Shown piece by piece: positions 27,186 through 36,394 of a DNA stretch of 64,000 nucleotides. Within the stretch, counting starts at the first letter, position 1. Every line of letters begins with the position of its first letter. A program made the translations under genes and the position numbers. Source of the DNA: Caballeronia zhejiangensis (GTDB lineage: Bacteria > Pseudomonadota > Gammaproteobacteria > Burkholderiales > Burkholderiaceae); contig NZ_JFHD01000013.1 of assembly GCF_000698575.1 (NCBI RefSeq), positions 62,001 through 126,000 on the forward strand. The letters are read 5' to 3'. The notes beneath the pieces were generated by a model, which worked only from the letters and a program-made list of their open reading frames with translations, was not told the origin of the DNA and searched no databases.

Positions 27186-27953
27186 TCAGATCACGTTCAA
27201 CATCGACAACGCCGTCTCCTGCAACGGCGGCAGCACGCGGGCAAGCGCTGCCTCGGCGGTTTCCTTTCCGATCGGCATGTTCGCCGACAACGCCGCGACC
27301 ACTTCGCCGTGCCGGTTCTTCATCGGCACCGCGATGCCGCGCACGCCCATCTGCAATTGCTGCTCGATCGCGACGTAGCCATCCACGCGCGCCTGCCTGA
27401 TCTTCTCGTATAGCTTTTCCTTGTTCGTGATCGTGAGCGGCGTGAAGGGCTTGAACTCGGTCGCTTCGAGCCAGCCGCGCACCGATGCCTCGTCCATATA
27501 CGCGAGCATTGCGATGCCGCCCGACATCAGCGCGGCCGGCACGCGCGCGCCGAGCACGAAGCCGGTCGTCATCACGCGCGTCGAACCATTGCGCGCGATG
27601 ATCACGAGGTCCCAGTCATCGAGCACGCTGACATACACCGACTCGTGAATCAGCGCGCTCAATTGCTGCAGATAAGGCTGCACGATGCGCGGCAGCCGCG
27701 CCGACTCGAAATACGACCAGCCCATGCGCAGCACGCGCGGCGTGAGATTGAAGAGCTTGCCGTCGGTCTGCACGTAACCGAGATGCGCAAGCGTCAGCAG
27801 ATAACGCCGCGCCGCCGTGCGCGTGAGGCCGGTGCGCGCCGCGGCTTGCGTCGGCGTCATGCGCGCGTGCTGATCGTCGAAGGCTTCGAGGATCGCCAGT
27901 CCCTTCTCCAGTCCGGCGATCCAGTCGCGCTTGTCGAGTTCCGGTTTAGTCAT
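27186..27953 (-). CDS. IclR family transcriptional regulator (PcaR/PobR subgroup)
   Basis: A 255-aa IclR protein: N-terminal winged HTH (PTQAAARTGLTRTAARRYLLTL) and a GAF-like effector domain (HESVYVSVLDDWDLVIIAR, AIEQQLQMGVRGIAVPMKN). The sequence style (SLEKGLAILEAF-like opening) is that of PcaR/PobR-type regulators of aromatic acid use. It is divergent from an MHS-type transporter with a spaced inverted repeat between, so it most likely controls uptake of an aromatic or organic acid. Confidence 0.9.
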   Translation of the reverse strand: MTKPELDKRDWIAGLEKGLAILEAFDDQHARMTPTQAAARTGLTRTAARRYLLTLAHLGYVQTDGKLFNLTPRVLRMGWSYFESARLPRIVQPYLQQLSALIHESVYVSVLDDWDLVIIARNGSTRVMTTGFVLGARVPAALMSGGIAMLAYMDEASVRGWLEATEFKPFTPLTITNKEKLYEKIRQARVDGYVAIEQQLQMGVRGIAVPMKNRHGEVVAALSANMPIGKETAEAALARVLPPLQETALSMLNVI

Positions 27954-28037
27954 GCTTGTATGCTTGTTTAGTTATGGATGGGCCGATGTTTCGGCGCTCC
28001 ATCAAAGTCAATTGCTAGTGCTAACCCCCAAAGTGAT

Positions 28038-28067
28038 CGATTATCGGACACGCGCGTGCGATAATCG
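28038..28067. promoter_or_regulatory. Probable IclR operator (spaced inverted repeat)
   Basis: CGATTATCG at 28038-28046 and its exact reverse complement CGATAATCG at 28059-28067 are separated by 12 bases, giving 21 bases centre to centre. It lies in the 267-base divergent promoter region between the IclR gene and the MHS transporter. Confidence 0.65.
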
Positions 28068-28220
28068 CGCAAAATTTATCATAAATCGTTGATCGAAAGG
28101 GGTTGCGCTTTTATTCTCCAATCACTTTCAGAGCGCGCGTATTGCGACAAACCAAAACGCTCCGCCGCTCGGCCAGATTCCAGGCTCAACTCCATAAACC
28201 CATTGTTCGGAGACATCTCT

Positions 28221-29630
28221 ATGGCTAGCCCTAAGGAAGACGCGCACGGCGGCCGCCAGGCGAAAAAAGCGACCGCGAGCGGCTGGATCGGCTCGGCGCT
28301 GGAGTATTACGACTTCTTCATTTACGCCCAGGCTGCTGCACTCATTTTCCCGCAGTTGTTCTTCCCGTCGGGCAATCCGAAGGTGGCGATCATCGCGTCG
28401 CTCGCGACCTACGGCGTCGGCTACGTGGCGCGTCCCATCGGCGCATTCGTGCTCGGTCATCTGGGCGATACGCACGGCCGCAAGAACGTGCTGCTCGTCT
28501 GCATGTTCCTGATGGGTATCTCGACGATGGCTGTCGGCCTGCTGCCGACGTATCACCAGATCGGCATGGCCGCGCCCGCGCTGCTCGTCGTGTTGCGCCT
28601 GCTTCAAGGCTTCGCGGTGGCCGGTGAAATCTCCGGTGCGAGCTCGATGATTCTCGAGCACGCGCCGTTCGGCCGACGCGGCTACTACGCGAGCTTCACG
28701 CTGCAAGGCGTGCAGGCCGGCCAGATTCTCGCGGCCGCCGTGTTCCTGCCGCTCGCCACGTTCATGCCGGAAGACATGTTCAACTCGTGGGGCTGGCGTG
28801 TGCCGTTCCTGCTGTCGGCCTTCGTGCTGGTCGCGGGCTACATCATCCGTAAGGAAGTGCATGAAACGCCCGCGTTCACGTCCGAGGAATCGCATGGCGG
28901 TGTGCCGAAGTCGCCGATCAAGGAAGCGTTCGCCAACAGCACGCCCGACATGATCCGCGTCGTCTGCATGGCGCTGATGAACGTGATTCCCGTGGTCGCG
29001 ACGATCTTCGGTGCGGCGTATGCGGTGCAGTCTTCCTACGGCATCGGCTTCCACAAGAGCGTGTATCTGTGGATTCCGGTCGTCGGCAACATCGTCGCGG
29101 TGCTGGTGATTCCGTTCGTCGGCAATCTGTCGGACAAGATCGGCCGTCGCCCGATGATGATCGGCGGCTCGCTCATCTCCGGTCTGCTGGCCTTCGCGTA
29201 TCTCTACGCGATCAGCATCCATAGCGTGCCGCTCGCGTTCCTGATGTCGCTGCTGATGTGGGGTGTCGTGTATCAAGGCTATAACGCGATCTTCCCGAGC
29301 TTCTATCCGGAACTCTTCCCGACCCGTTCGCGCGTTTCGGCGATGGCGATCTCGCAGAACATCGGCACGACGATCACCGCGCTGTTGCCCGCACTCTTCG
29401 CGGCCGTTGCGCCGCCGGGGTCGGACAACATTCCGCTGACGGTCGGCGCCATTGCCTTCGGCGTGACGATCATCGCGGCGATCGCGGCTTACTCGGCGCG
29501 TGAGACGTATCGCATCCGCCTGAGCGATCTCGGCAAGAAGGACGCCGTGCCGATGAGCCAGCAAGAATACGAGCGCCTGCGCGCCGATTCGATCTCCGTG
29601 GACAAGGTCGCGAAAGCGCACCACGCATGA
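28221..29630 (+). CDS. MFS transporter, metabolite:H+ symporter (MHS) family
   Basis: A 469-aa, 12-segment carrier. MHS motifs: IGSALEYYDFFIYAQAAAL at the N-terminus, GHLGDTHGRKNVLL in the loop between segments 2 and 3, RLLQGFAVAGEISGA and SDKIGRRPMMIGG. The start ATG 28221 is chosen from the conserved MASPKEDA-like opening. It probably imports an organic acid such as shikimate, benzoate or a related aromatic, regulated by the divergent IclR protein. A strong terminator follows. Confidence 0.9.
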   Translation: MASPKEDAHGGRQAKKATASGWIGSALEYYDFFIYAQAAALIFPQLFFPSGNPKVAIIASLATYGVGYVARPIGAFVLGHLGDTHGRKNVLLVCMFLMGISTMAVGLLPTYHQIGMAAPALLVVLRLLQGFAVAGEISGASSMILEHAPFGRRGYYASFTLQGVQAGQILAAAVFLPLATFMPEDMFNSWGWRVPFLLSAFVLVAGYIIRKEVHETPAFTSEESHGGVPKSPIKEAFANSTPDMIRVVCMALMNVIPVVATIFGAAYAVQSSYGIGFHKSVYLWIPVVGNIVAVLVIPFVGNLSDKIGRRPMMIGGSLISGLLAFAYLYAISIHSVPLAFLMSLLMWGVVYQGYNAIFPSFYPELFPTRSRVSAMAISQNIGTTITALLPALFAAVAPPGSDNIPLTVGAIAFGVTIIAAIAAYSARETYRIRLSDLGKKDAVPMSQQEYERLRADSISVDKVAKAHHA

Positions 29631-29654
29631 GTTGACCGTGTTGGAGTGATCTTC

Positions 29655-29679
29655 CGGGCCCTTCGGGGCCCGTTTTTTT
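29655..29679 (+). terminator. Rho-independent terminator after the MHS transporter
   Basis: CGGGCCC, loop TTCG, GGGCCCG, then seven T residues. Confidence 0.92.
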
Positions 29680-29729
29680 GCGTGACGCGATAACATGAAT
29701 GCCTTCTCATCCATGACGCGGAGGCATGA

Positions 29730-30689
29730 ATGGCCGGCTTCAACGAACGCATCCTCAACGGCATCAGCGTGTTCGCTGCGATCGTCGATGCAGGCACGTT
29801 CGCCGCGGCGAGCGATCGGCTCGGCATGTCGCAACCCGGCGTGAGCCGCGCGATCGCGCGTCTCGAAGCGCGTCTGAAGATTCGTCTTTTCGATCGCACG
29901 ACGCGCAGCGTTTCGCTCACCGACGATGGCCGGCGCTTCTTCGAGCACGTCATGCCGCATCTCGCGGGACTGGAGGAAGCGGCGGCCACGGCATCCGAAG
30001 GGGCGACGGCGGTGCGCGGCCGCTTGCGCGTGAACGTCGATCCGATCTTCTCGCGGCTTCTGCTCGGCCCGAAGCTCGACGCGTTTCTGAAGGCGCATCC
30101 CGATCTGCAACTCGAACTCATCACGAGCGACCGTCTCGGCGACATGATCGCGGATGGTTTCGATCTCGCCGTGCGCTTCGGCGAGCCGCGCGATTCGAGT
30201 CTCGTCGCGCGCAAGCTGCTCGATACGCCGGTGCGGACCGTCGCCGCGCCGTCGTATATCAAGCGATGCGGCACGCCCGCTACCCCGCAGGCGCTCGCAG
30301 ACGGCACGCATACGTGCATCGAGTTTCGCGATCCCGAAACGGGACGGCCGTTCGCGTGGGAGTTTCATCGCAAGAAGAAGCGCATCACGGTGGAAACGCA
30401 CGGCCGTCTCACGCTCAACGATCCCGGCACGATGCTGAGCACGCTGCTCTCAGGCTATGGCGTCGCGCAGATTCTGCTGCTGGGTCACGAACATCTGATC
30501 GCCGATGCCAAGCTCATCGACCTCTTCCCCGACTGGCCCGACGAGCGCTTTCCGCTGTATGCGTTTTATCCGTCGCGGCATCATCCGCCGGCGAAGACGC
30601 GCGCGTTTCTCGATCTCGTCATCGCGCTGACGGGAGGCGTCAACGCAAACTCTTCTCGAACCAGTGATGCGCGTAAGCCTCGTCGCTGA
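29730..30689 (+). CDS. LysR family transcriptional regulator
   Basis: A 319-aa LysR protein: HTH (FAAIVDAGTFAAASDRLGMSQPGVSRAIARLE) and effector domain (LRVNVDPIFSRLLLGPKLDAF). Its start is fixed by GGAGG-like purines just before ATG 29730. The last 50 bases overlap the end of the convergent MarR-GNAT gene. No obvious target is adjacent. Confidence 0.88.
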   Translation: MAGFNERILNGISVFAAIVDAGTFAAASDRLGMSQPGVSRAIARLEARLKIRLFDRTTRSVSLTDDGRRFFEHVMPHLAGLEEAAATASEGATAVRGRLRVNVDPIFSRLLLGPKLDAFLKAHPDLQLELITSDRLGDMIADGFDLAVRFGEPRDSSLVARKLLDTPVRTVAAPSYIKRCGTPATPQALADGTHTCIEFRDPETGRPFAWEFHRKKKRITVETHGRLTLNDPGTMLSTLLSGYGVAQILLLGHEHLIADAKLIDLFPDWPDERFPLYAFYPSRHHPPAKTRAFLDLVIALTGGVNANSSRTSDARKPRR

Positions 30690-31524
30690 ACGGCGCGACC
30701 TCGACATAGCCGGATCGCCGATACAGGCCGATCGCTTCCCCGAGCGCCTTGTTCGTCTCCAGACGCACGGCTTTCGCTCCGTTCTTCGACGCGAGCCGTT
30801 CGGCCTCTTCGAGCAGCCGACGTCCGACGCCGAGTCCGCGCGCGCCGGCGCTCACCCACATGCGCTTCAACTCGGCCGGCGACGCGCCGTGGAACTTGAG
30901 CGCGACGCAGCCTATCGCCGCGCCGCGCAGCCTCGCAACGATCAGCGCGCCCTGCGGCGCCGTCAATTCGCGCGAATCGGCGGACAGGCTGACGGACGGA
31001 TCGAAGCCCGCTTCGAAGCGCGCGTTCAACTCCGCGAAGTATTGGTCGATGCACCATTGCGCATCCTCGCTCGTCGGGTCTTCGATCGCGAAGCGCATCA
31101 GCGAAGGTTGCAGCAAGCGCTCGACTTCGGCCATCGCCGCGATCAGCCGCTTGCGCTGCGCATCGTTCAACGGCGCGAGCATGCCCCCCGCGACCGCGTC
31201 CGATAACCTTTCGAGTTCTTCACGTTCGGCGCAGCCCGCATCGGTGAGGCTCGCGCGGCGCACGCGGCGGTCATCGGGACGAGACTCGACCGCGACGAGA
31301 CCTTGTCGCTGCAGCGCGGCGAGCGTGCGGCTCACGTAACCCGAATCGAGACCGAGACGCTCGCGCAACACGCGAAGATCGACGCCCTGCGCACCGATTT
31401 CCCAGATGAGCCGTGATTCGCCCATCGGACGGCCGCGCCCGAGAAAATGCTCGTTGAGCGCGCCGATGCCCTCGGCAACGGTGCGATTGAAGCTGCGAAT
31501 CTGGCTGATGTCGGTCGGGTTCAT
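30640..31524 (-). CDS. MarR-GNAT fusion: HTH regulator with acetyltransferase domain
   Basis: A 294-aa two-domain protein. Residues 1-145 are a MarR winged helix (ESRLIWEIGAQGVDLRVLRERLGLDSGYVSRTLAALQRQ, then the DDRRVRRASLT wing). Residues ~150-294 are a GNAT acetyltransferase with the acetyl-CoA loop RGLGVGRRLLEEAERLA. ATG 31524 is used; the ORF upstream of it contains a perfect palindrome right before the start, likely autoregulatory. It lies 36 bases downstream of the AraC gene on the same strand. The acetylation substrate is unknown. Confidence 0.87.
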   Translation of the reverse strand: MNPTDISQIRSFNRTVAEGIGALNEHFLGRGRPMGESRLIWEIGAQGVDLRVLRERLGLDSGYVSRTLAALQRQGLVAVESRPDDRRVRRASLTDAGCAEREELERLSDAVAGGMLAPLNDAQRKRLIAAMAEVERLLQPSLMRFAIEDPTSEDAQWCIDQYFAELNARFEAGFDPSVSLSADSRELTAPQGALIVARLRGAAIGCVALKFHGASPAELKRMWVSAGARGLGVGRRLLEEAERLASKNGAKAVRLETNKALGEAIGLYRRSGYVEVAPFSDEAYAHHWFEKSLR

Positions 31525-31525
31525 A

Positions 31526-31545
31526 TCTCTGACTCTAGTCAGAGA
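31526..31545. promoter_or_regulatory. MarR-type palindromic operator
   Basis: TCTCTGACT-CT-AGTCAGAGA, perfect 9-bp arms, immediately upstream of the MarR-GNAT start codon. Its position would block transcription or translation initiation, fitting autorepression. Confidence 0.75.
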
Positions 31546-31560
31546 ATCGCCCGGCGTCAA

Positions 31561-32574
31561 TCAATGTGCTTGCGCCTCGGCTTCCACGCGCGTTTTCTCC
31601 CGGCGCCACGTCGCGGGCGGCTTGCCGACGAGGCGCTTGAACGCACGAATGAACGCCGCTTCGGATGCATAGCCGACGTCCTGCGCGACCGCTGCGATCG
31701 TCGCGTTCGTGTTGCGCAGCAGTCCGGCCGCGACCTGCATGCGCCAGTTGACGAGGTACTGCATCGGCGGCAAGCCGATGATCTCGCTGAAGCGCTCGTG
31801 CAACGCCGAACGCGAGAGGCCCACGCGCTCGCCCAGTTCTTCGACGGTCCACTCGTGCGCGGGCGCATCGTGCATGACGGCGAGTGCGCGCCCGACGAAT
31901 CGGTCGCGCAGGCCCGCGAGCCAGCCGCGGCTTTCATCGGGCAGTACATCGACGTAACGGCGCACGGCATCGACGAACATCATCTCGCTCATGCGTTCGA
32001 GCATCGCTTCGCCGCCCGGCCGCTTGTGACGCGATTCGACGACGGCCTGCTGCATGAAGTGATTAATCCAGCCCTGCGCGCCCGATTCCTTCAGATGCAA
32101 GAGGCGCGGCAACGTCGCGATCAGCGGATTGAACGGACGCAGATCGCAGCCGAGAAAGCCGCATACGAGCATCGTTTCATACGCGTCGTCGGGGCGTCGA
32201 TTGTTGCGCGCCTCGACCGCGTCGTAGGTCAGCGTGAAGGGCAGCTGATCGATCTTCATCGAGAACGGATCGATATCCGCTTCGGCGCGAATGCCCGGCG
32301 CGCTCGAAATCACATGCGCGTCGCCGTGCGGAAACACGATGATGTCGCCGCTCGCAAGACGCACCGGCGCTTCGCCGACGAGCGCGCCCCAGCAGTTGCC
32401 GTGCGTCACGACGTGATACTCCATCACATGCTCGCAATCCGGCATGACGATGCTCGCGATGTCGCGCGCGGGCGGCGCTTCGGCCGCCCAGCTTCGATTG
32501 CCGCTCACGTGAAAGAACAGCGCGCCGCGCAAGCGCACGGTGCGCAGCACGTCGGACAGGATGTCGAGACTCAT
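31561..32574 (-). CDS. AraC family regulator with cupin sensor domain
   Basis: A 337-aa protein. The N-terminal ~190 residues are an AraC cupin_6-type domain (MSLDILSDVLRTVRLRGALF, GDIIVFPHGDAHVISS). The C-terminal double HTH follows (WTVEELGERVGLSRSALHERF, IAAVAQDVGYASEAAFIRAFKR). ATG 32574 has GGGAGA upstream and is the usual family start. It is divergent from a methyltransferase gene (153 bases between starts), its likely target. Confidence 0.9.
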   Translation of the reverse strand: MSLDILSDVLRTVRLRGALFFHVSGNRSWAAEAPPARDIASIVMPDCEHVMEYHVVTHGNCWGALVGEAPVRLASGDIIVFPHGDAHVISSAPGIRAEADIDPFSMKIDQLPFTLTYDAVEARNNRRPDDAYETMLVCGFLGCDLRPFNPLIATLPRLLHLKESGAQGWINHFMQQAVVESRHKRPGGEAMLERMSEMMFVDAVRRYVDVLPDESRGWLAGLRDRFVGRALAVMHDAPAHEWTVEELGERVGLSRSALHERFSEIIGLPPMQYLVNWRMQVAAGLLRNTNATIAAVAQDVGYASEAAFIRAFKRLVGKPPATWRREKTRVEAEAQAH

Positions 32575-32727
32575 GGCGTCTCCCGGTGATCGTAAGCATC
32601 GCAAAGCGGACGAACGGACAATTCGCGGCGACTTGCGGACAGGCGTCGAAGCGATGGTAACGGGATACTGCATCTGCCCGCTATCAGGGCGACGCTCGAC
32701 ACATCATCCGGAACTGGAGAACGAACC

Positions 32728-33582
32728 ATGCATGCGTTGAATACATCCGCGGTCTGCGACGAGCCGGCCAAATCACAGCAACCCGATTTCGCCGCGATCA
32801 AGGCCCGCCAGCAAGCCACCTGGGCGAGTGGCGACTTCGCGGTGATCGGCACGACATTGCAGATCGTCGGCGAGATGCTTGCCGAATCGATCGATGTGCG
32901 CGCCGGCGAGCGCGTGCTCGATATGGCCGCCGGCAACGGCAATGCGACGCTCGCCGCCGCGCGACGTTTTGCCCGCGTGACATCGACCGATTACGTTCCG
33001 GCGCTGCTCGAAAAAGGCCGTGCGCGCGCGCAAGCCGAAGGACTCGCGATCGACTTCGAGGTCGCCGATGCCGAGAACCTGCCCTTCGACGACGGCAGCT
33101 TCGATGTGGTGCTGTCGACATTCGGCGCGATGTTCACGCCGGATCACAGGCGCTCGGCGAGCGAAATGCTGCGCGTGGCGAAGAGCGGCGGACGCATCGG
33201 CATGGCGAACTGGACGCCCGAGGGTTTCATCGGCCAGTTGTTCAAGATCATCGGCGCTTACGTGCCGCCGCCCGCGGGGCTGCAATCGCCCGCGCTTTGG
33301 GGCACCGAGCCGCATCTCGTCGCGCTCTTCGGCGCCGAGGCAGCCGATATTCGTTGCGTACGCAAGTACTTCAACATGCGCTATGAATCGCCGGCGCACT
33401 GGATACAGGTGTTCCGCGATTTCTACGGGCCCGTGCATCGCGCGTTCGCGGCGCTCGATGCAGCGAAGCAGGCCGATCTCGAACGCGAGATCGGCGGCCT
33501 GCTCGAACGCTGCAATGTTGCGGGACCGTCTTCGCTCGTCGTGCCGAGCGAATACATGGAAGTGGTGATCGTCAGGCGTTGA
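32728..33582 (+). CDS. Class I SAM-dependent methyltransferase
   Basis: A 284-aa methyltransferase: SAM motif I VLDMAAGNGNATLAAA, motif II DYVPALLEKGR and motif post-II EVADAENLPFDDGSFDVVLS match the UbiE-like family. Start at ATG 32728 with GGAGAACG upstream. The methyl acceptor is not predictable. It is likely induced or repressed by the divergent AraC protein. Confidence 0.9.
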   Translation: MHALNTSAVCDEPAKSQQPDFAAIKARQQATWASGDFAVIGTTLQIVGEMLAESIDVRAGERVLDMAAGNGNATLAAARRFARVTSTDYVPALLEKGRARAQAEGLAIDFEVADAENLPFDDGSFDVVLSTFGAMFTPDHRRSASEMLRVAKSGGRIGMANWTPEGFIGQLFKIIGAYVPPPAGLQSPALWGTEPHLVALFGAEAADIRCVRKYFNMRYESPAHWIQVFRDFYGPVHRAFAALDAAKQADLEREIGGLLERCNVAGPSSLVVPSEYMEVVIVRR

Positions 33583-33603
33583 CGAGATGCGCTCGCGCGC
33601 GAA

Positions 33604-34650
33604 TCACAGCGTGACGGGCTTGCCGCTGCGCGCGCTTGCGATGATCGCGGCGAGCGTCGCGGCATTGTCGAGACTCACTTGCGCGTAGTACTCGATGGCG
33701 GCGGCACCGTGCGTTGCGACCATGCGCGCGAAGCTTTCCGCCGCGAAGAAGAAGCCGCTTCCGGTGTCCGACTCGACCGTCTCGAACGGCACCGAATTCG
33801 GAATGCCGCGACGCAAGCGCATCTGGCTCGGCAGATAGCCGTATTGATCGCCCGCCGTCTGCGCGCTCGTGTGATTCAGATATTCGGTGTCGATCGTGCC
33901 CTGCGTGCCGATGATCGTCGCGTGCCGATGATTCGCCGCATCCATCGAGCACGAGACTTGCGCGCGGCGGCCATCGGCGTAGATGAGCGTCGCCATGAGG
34001 CTGATGTCGACGTTGCTGTCGGCCCATGTCGCGATTGCATCGACGCGTTGCGGCGCGCTGCCCATCACGAGACGAATGAGGCTCAGCGGATAACTCCCCG
34101 CATCGAGCAGCGCGCCGCCGCCGAGCTCGGGCTTCATGCGGATGTTTGCGCCGGGATTGCCGACGGTGAAGCCGAAGTTCGCCTGAATCGCGCGCACGTC
34201 GCCGATCGCGCCTTCGCCGATTAGCGCCATCATCGTCGCGGTCTGCGGCTGGAAATAGTATGGGAACGCTTCGAGCAGCAGCACGCCATTGCGATCGGCG
34301 GCCTCGAACATGCGCGCGGCTTCGTCGCGATCCAGCGCGAGCGGCTTCTCGCACAGGATGTGCTTGCCGTGATCCGCGGCCTTGATCGCCCATTCGGCAT
34401 GCAGGCTGTTCGGCAGCGGAATGTAAACCGCGTCGATGTCCGGGCTCGCAAGCAGCGCGTCGTAGCTGCCGAACCATTTTTCGATGCCGTTTGCTTGCGC
34501 GAAGGCTTGCGCATTCTCGTCGCTGCGGCTCGCGACCGCGACGACGCGCACGCGCTCGCTCGGTCTCACGTCACGCGTGAATTGTCTGGCGATGTTCGCG
34601 CCACCGAGAATGCCGAGGCGCAGGACGGACGATGCTTGAGTGGATGACAA
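33604..34650 (-). CDS. Gfo/Idh/MocA family NAD(P)-dependent oxidoreductase (TTG start)
   Basis: A 348-aa dehydrogenase with an N-terminal Rossmann fold (LRLGILGGANIARQF, VAVASRSDENAQAFA), the family motif CEKPLAL with the conserved Lys, and the C-domain GGGALLDAGSYPLSL. No ATG fits: a TTG at 34650 has a textbook AGGAG 6 bases upstream and reads LSSTQASSVLRLG, so I use it; a GTG at 34686 has no ribosome site. It probably oxidises a sugar or polyol. It converges with the methyltransferase gene. Confidence 0.88.
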   Translation of the reverse strand: MSSTQASSVLRLGILGGANIARQFTRDVRPSERVRVVAVASRSDENAQAFAQANGIEKWFGSYDALLASPDIDAVYIPLPNSLHAEWAIKAADHGKHILCEKPLALDRDEAARMFEAADRNGVLLLEAFPYYFQPQTATMMALIGEGAIGDVRAIQANFGFTVGNPGANIRMKPELGGGALLDAGSYPLSLIRLVMGSAPQRVDAIATWADSNVDISLMATLIYADGRRAQVSCSMDAANHRHATIIGTQGTIDTEYLNHTSAQTAGDQYGYLPSQMRLRRGIPNSVPFETVESDTGSGFFFAAESFARMVATHGAAAIEYYAQVSLDNAATLAAIIASARSGKPVTL

Positions 34651-34711
34651 GGCGGGCTCCTGAATTTGTACCAAATGGTTCACCACGTCAAAGGTAACAC
34701 AATCGCGTGCT

Positions 34712-34936
34712 TCAAGGCATGCACTTGTCGGGACGAACTTTCGTGCCGCGCCGGTCCGCCGGGACGTTGCAATTGTCCACGCGTTGATCGTCGCTGGCCT
34801 TGTCGCCGAGACGTTCCTTCAAGGTCTTCGGTTCCGGTGCGGCGGACGAAGCCGCAACGGGCGCTTCCGCTGCGTCCGTTGCAAGCGCGGCGCCGGTCCA
34901 CGCGAGACAAGCGCATAGAAGAACGAGTGTCTTCAT
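34712..34936 (-). CDS. Small secreted protein with two cysteines
   Basis: A 74-aa product starting at ATG 34936: signal peptide MKTLVLLCACLAWTGAALA, then an Ala/Glu/Pro-rich segment and a basic tail with NCNVPADRRGTKVRPDKC, whose two cysteines could form a disulfide. No family recognised. It lies downstream of the two-component operon on the same strand but 78 bases away. Confidence 0.6.
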   Translation of the reverse strand: MKTLVLLCACLAWTGAALATDAAEAPVAASSAAPEPKTLKERLGDKASDDQRVDNCNVPADRRGTKVRPDKCMP

Positions 34937-35014
34937 GACAGACCGCCATGAAAGATGAAACGAGCAGCTTCGCCGCGCGGCGAGCGCACGACGCCCCGCT
35001 TCTTGCGGTTTCAT

Positions 35015-36394
35015 TCAGGCATGCATTCCGCTGACGACATCCTTCGCGCGCGCCGCCGACGCAACCGGACACAAGCCGCGCACCGCGACGATCAGACCGC
35101 TCGCGTCATCGCGGTTCCTGACGTCGAGCGTCGCGTGATGCCGTTGCGCGACGCGCAGCGCGATCGCGAGACCGAGCCCGCTGCCGTGTCCCGACGTCCC
35201 GACGCAACGATAAAAGCGGTCGCATACGCGATCGATCTCGTCCGGCGGAATGCCGGGGCCGGAGTCCAGCACGGTGAGCGCGATGCCATCCGCTTGGCGC
35301 CGCAAGGTCACGTCGACGCGCCCACCGTGCGGCGTGTGACGGATCGCGTTATCGAGCAGGTTGTTCACGAGGACGGCGAGCGCGTGCGTGTCGCCCATGA
35401 TCGTGAACGGATCGTGATCGTCCAGCGCATGTTCGAGTTCCAGGCCGAGGTCGATCGATCGTGCTTCGGCCAGCAACGAGAAATCGCTCACGCGGAGTTC
35501 GCAGAGCGTGCGCAGGCTCATCGGCGCGATGGCCGCTTCGCGCGCGGCGTCTTCGCGCGCCATGCTGAGCAGCTGCTGCGCGAGATGGATGAGGCGATTC
35601 AACCGGCCGTCGATCTTCGCGAGCGTCGCGGCATCGACCTGAAGCGAGCCATCGCCGATTGCGCCCTGGATTTGCAGCTTGAGCGCGGTGAGCGGCGTGC
35701 GCAGTTCGTGCGCGGCATCGGCGACGAACGTGCGCTGCGCCTGCGATGCCTCCGAGAGACGCGCGAGCAGGCCATTCAACGCATCGACGAGAGGACGCAG
35801 CTCGTCGGGCATCGGCTTGTGGAAGACGACGGGCTCGAGCGATTCCGGCGAGCGCGCGACGAGCGATTGCGACAGCCAGCGCACCGGCGAAAGCCCGCGC
35901 GCGACGACGAGAAGCACGATCACGACGATCACCGGAATCAGCAATGCGAGCGGCCAGATCGTGCGCAATGCGAGCGCCATGGCGAGATCGTCGCGGATGA
36001 AATAAGGCTGCGCGACCTGCACGAAGCGATCCGGCTGCGCGACGCCGAACGCGCGCCAGCGATACCCTTCCCGCTCCGCCGATTCGAAACCGTCGCCGAA
36101 ACGCGGCAAGGCGGGCTCGCGCGGCGAGTGATAGATGAGGCGGCCCGTCCGATCCCAGATGTCGATGACGAGCCGGTCGTCCGCGATGCCGTGCAGTTCG
36201 GGATTGCGGCCCTCTGCAACGTCGTCGGCGGTGATGTTATGCGGCAGCGAGAGCGCGACGGTGCGCAGTTCGTAGTCGAAGAGTTCGCCGGCTTCGAGGC
36301 GCGCGGCGTCGAATATGCCGACGCCCGCAATCAGGCACGCGATGCCAAGGCTGCAGATGAGCCAGCCGAGCAGCCATCGGCGGATCGTTGTCAT
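35015..36394 (-). CDS. Sensor histidine kinase (QseC/PmrB-like)
   Basis: A 459-aa membrane kinase: TM1 ~8-28, periplasmic sensor ~30-145, TM2 ~147-166, short HAMP-like linker, H-box with His229 (ADAAHELRTPLTALKLQ), N-box VNNLLDNAIRHTP, G1 DSGPGIPPDE and G2 GHGSGLGLAIAL. It overlaps the response-regulator stop by 4 bases (ATGA), so the two are translationally coupled. The sensor region is typical of the QseC/TctE/PmrB class. Signal unknown; direct-repeat boxes upstream of the operon suggest a PmrA/QseB-type regulon. Confidence 0.92.
   Translation of the reverse strand: MTTIRRWLLGWLICSLGIACLIAGVGIFDAARLEAGELFDYELRTVALSLPHNITADDVAEGRNPELHGIADDRLVIDIWDRTGRLIYHSPREPALPRFGDGFESAEREGYRWRAFGVAQPDRFVQVAQPYFIRDDLAMALALRTIWPLALLIPVIVVIVLLVVARGLSPVRWLSQSLVARSPESLEPVVFHKPMPDELRPLVDALNGLLARLSEASQAQRTFVADAAHELRTPLTALKLQIQGAIGDGSLQVDAATLAKIDGRLNRLIHLAQQLLSMAREDAAREAAIAPMSLRTLCELRVSDFSLLAEARSIDLGLELEHALDDHDPFTIMGDTHALAVLVNNLLDNAIRHTPHGGRVDVTLRRQADGIALTVLDSGPGIPPDEIDRVCDRFYRCVGTSGHGSGLGLAIALRVAQRHHATLDVRNRDDASGLIVAVRGLCPVASAARAKDVVSGMHA

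Noticed and set aside
28199-28215. CGGAGACAT before the MHS transporter as a second site for the sigma-54 activator
   Set aside because: Only one half of the palindrome is present and there is no -24/-12 promoter nearby.
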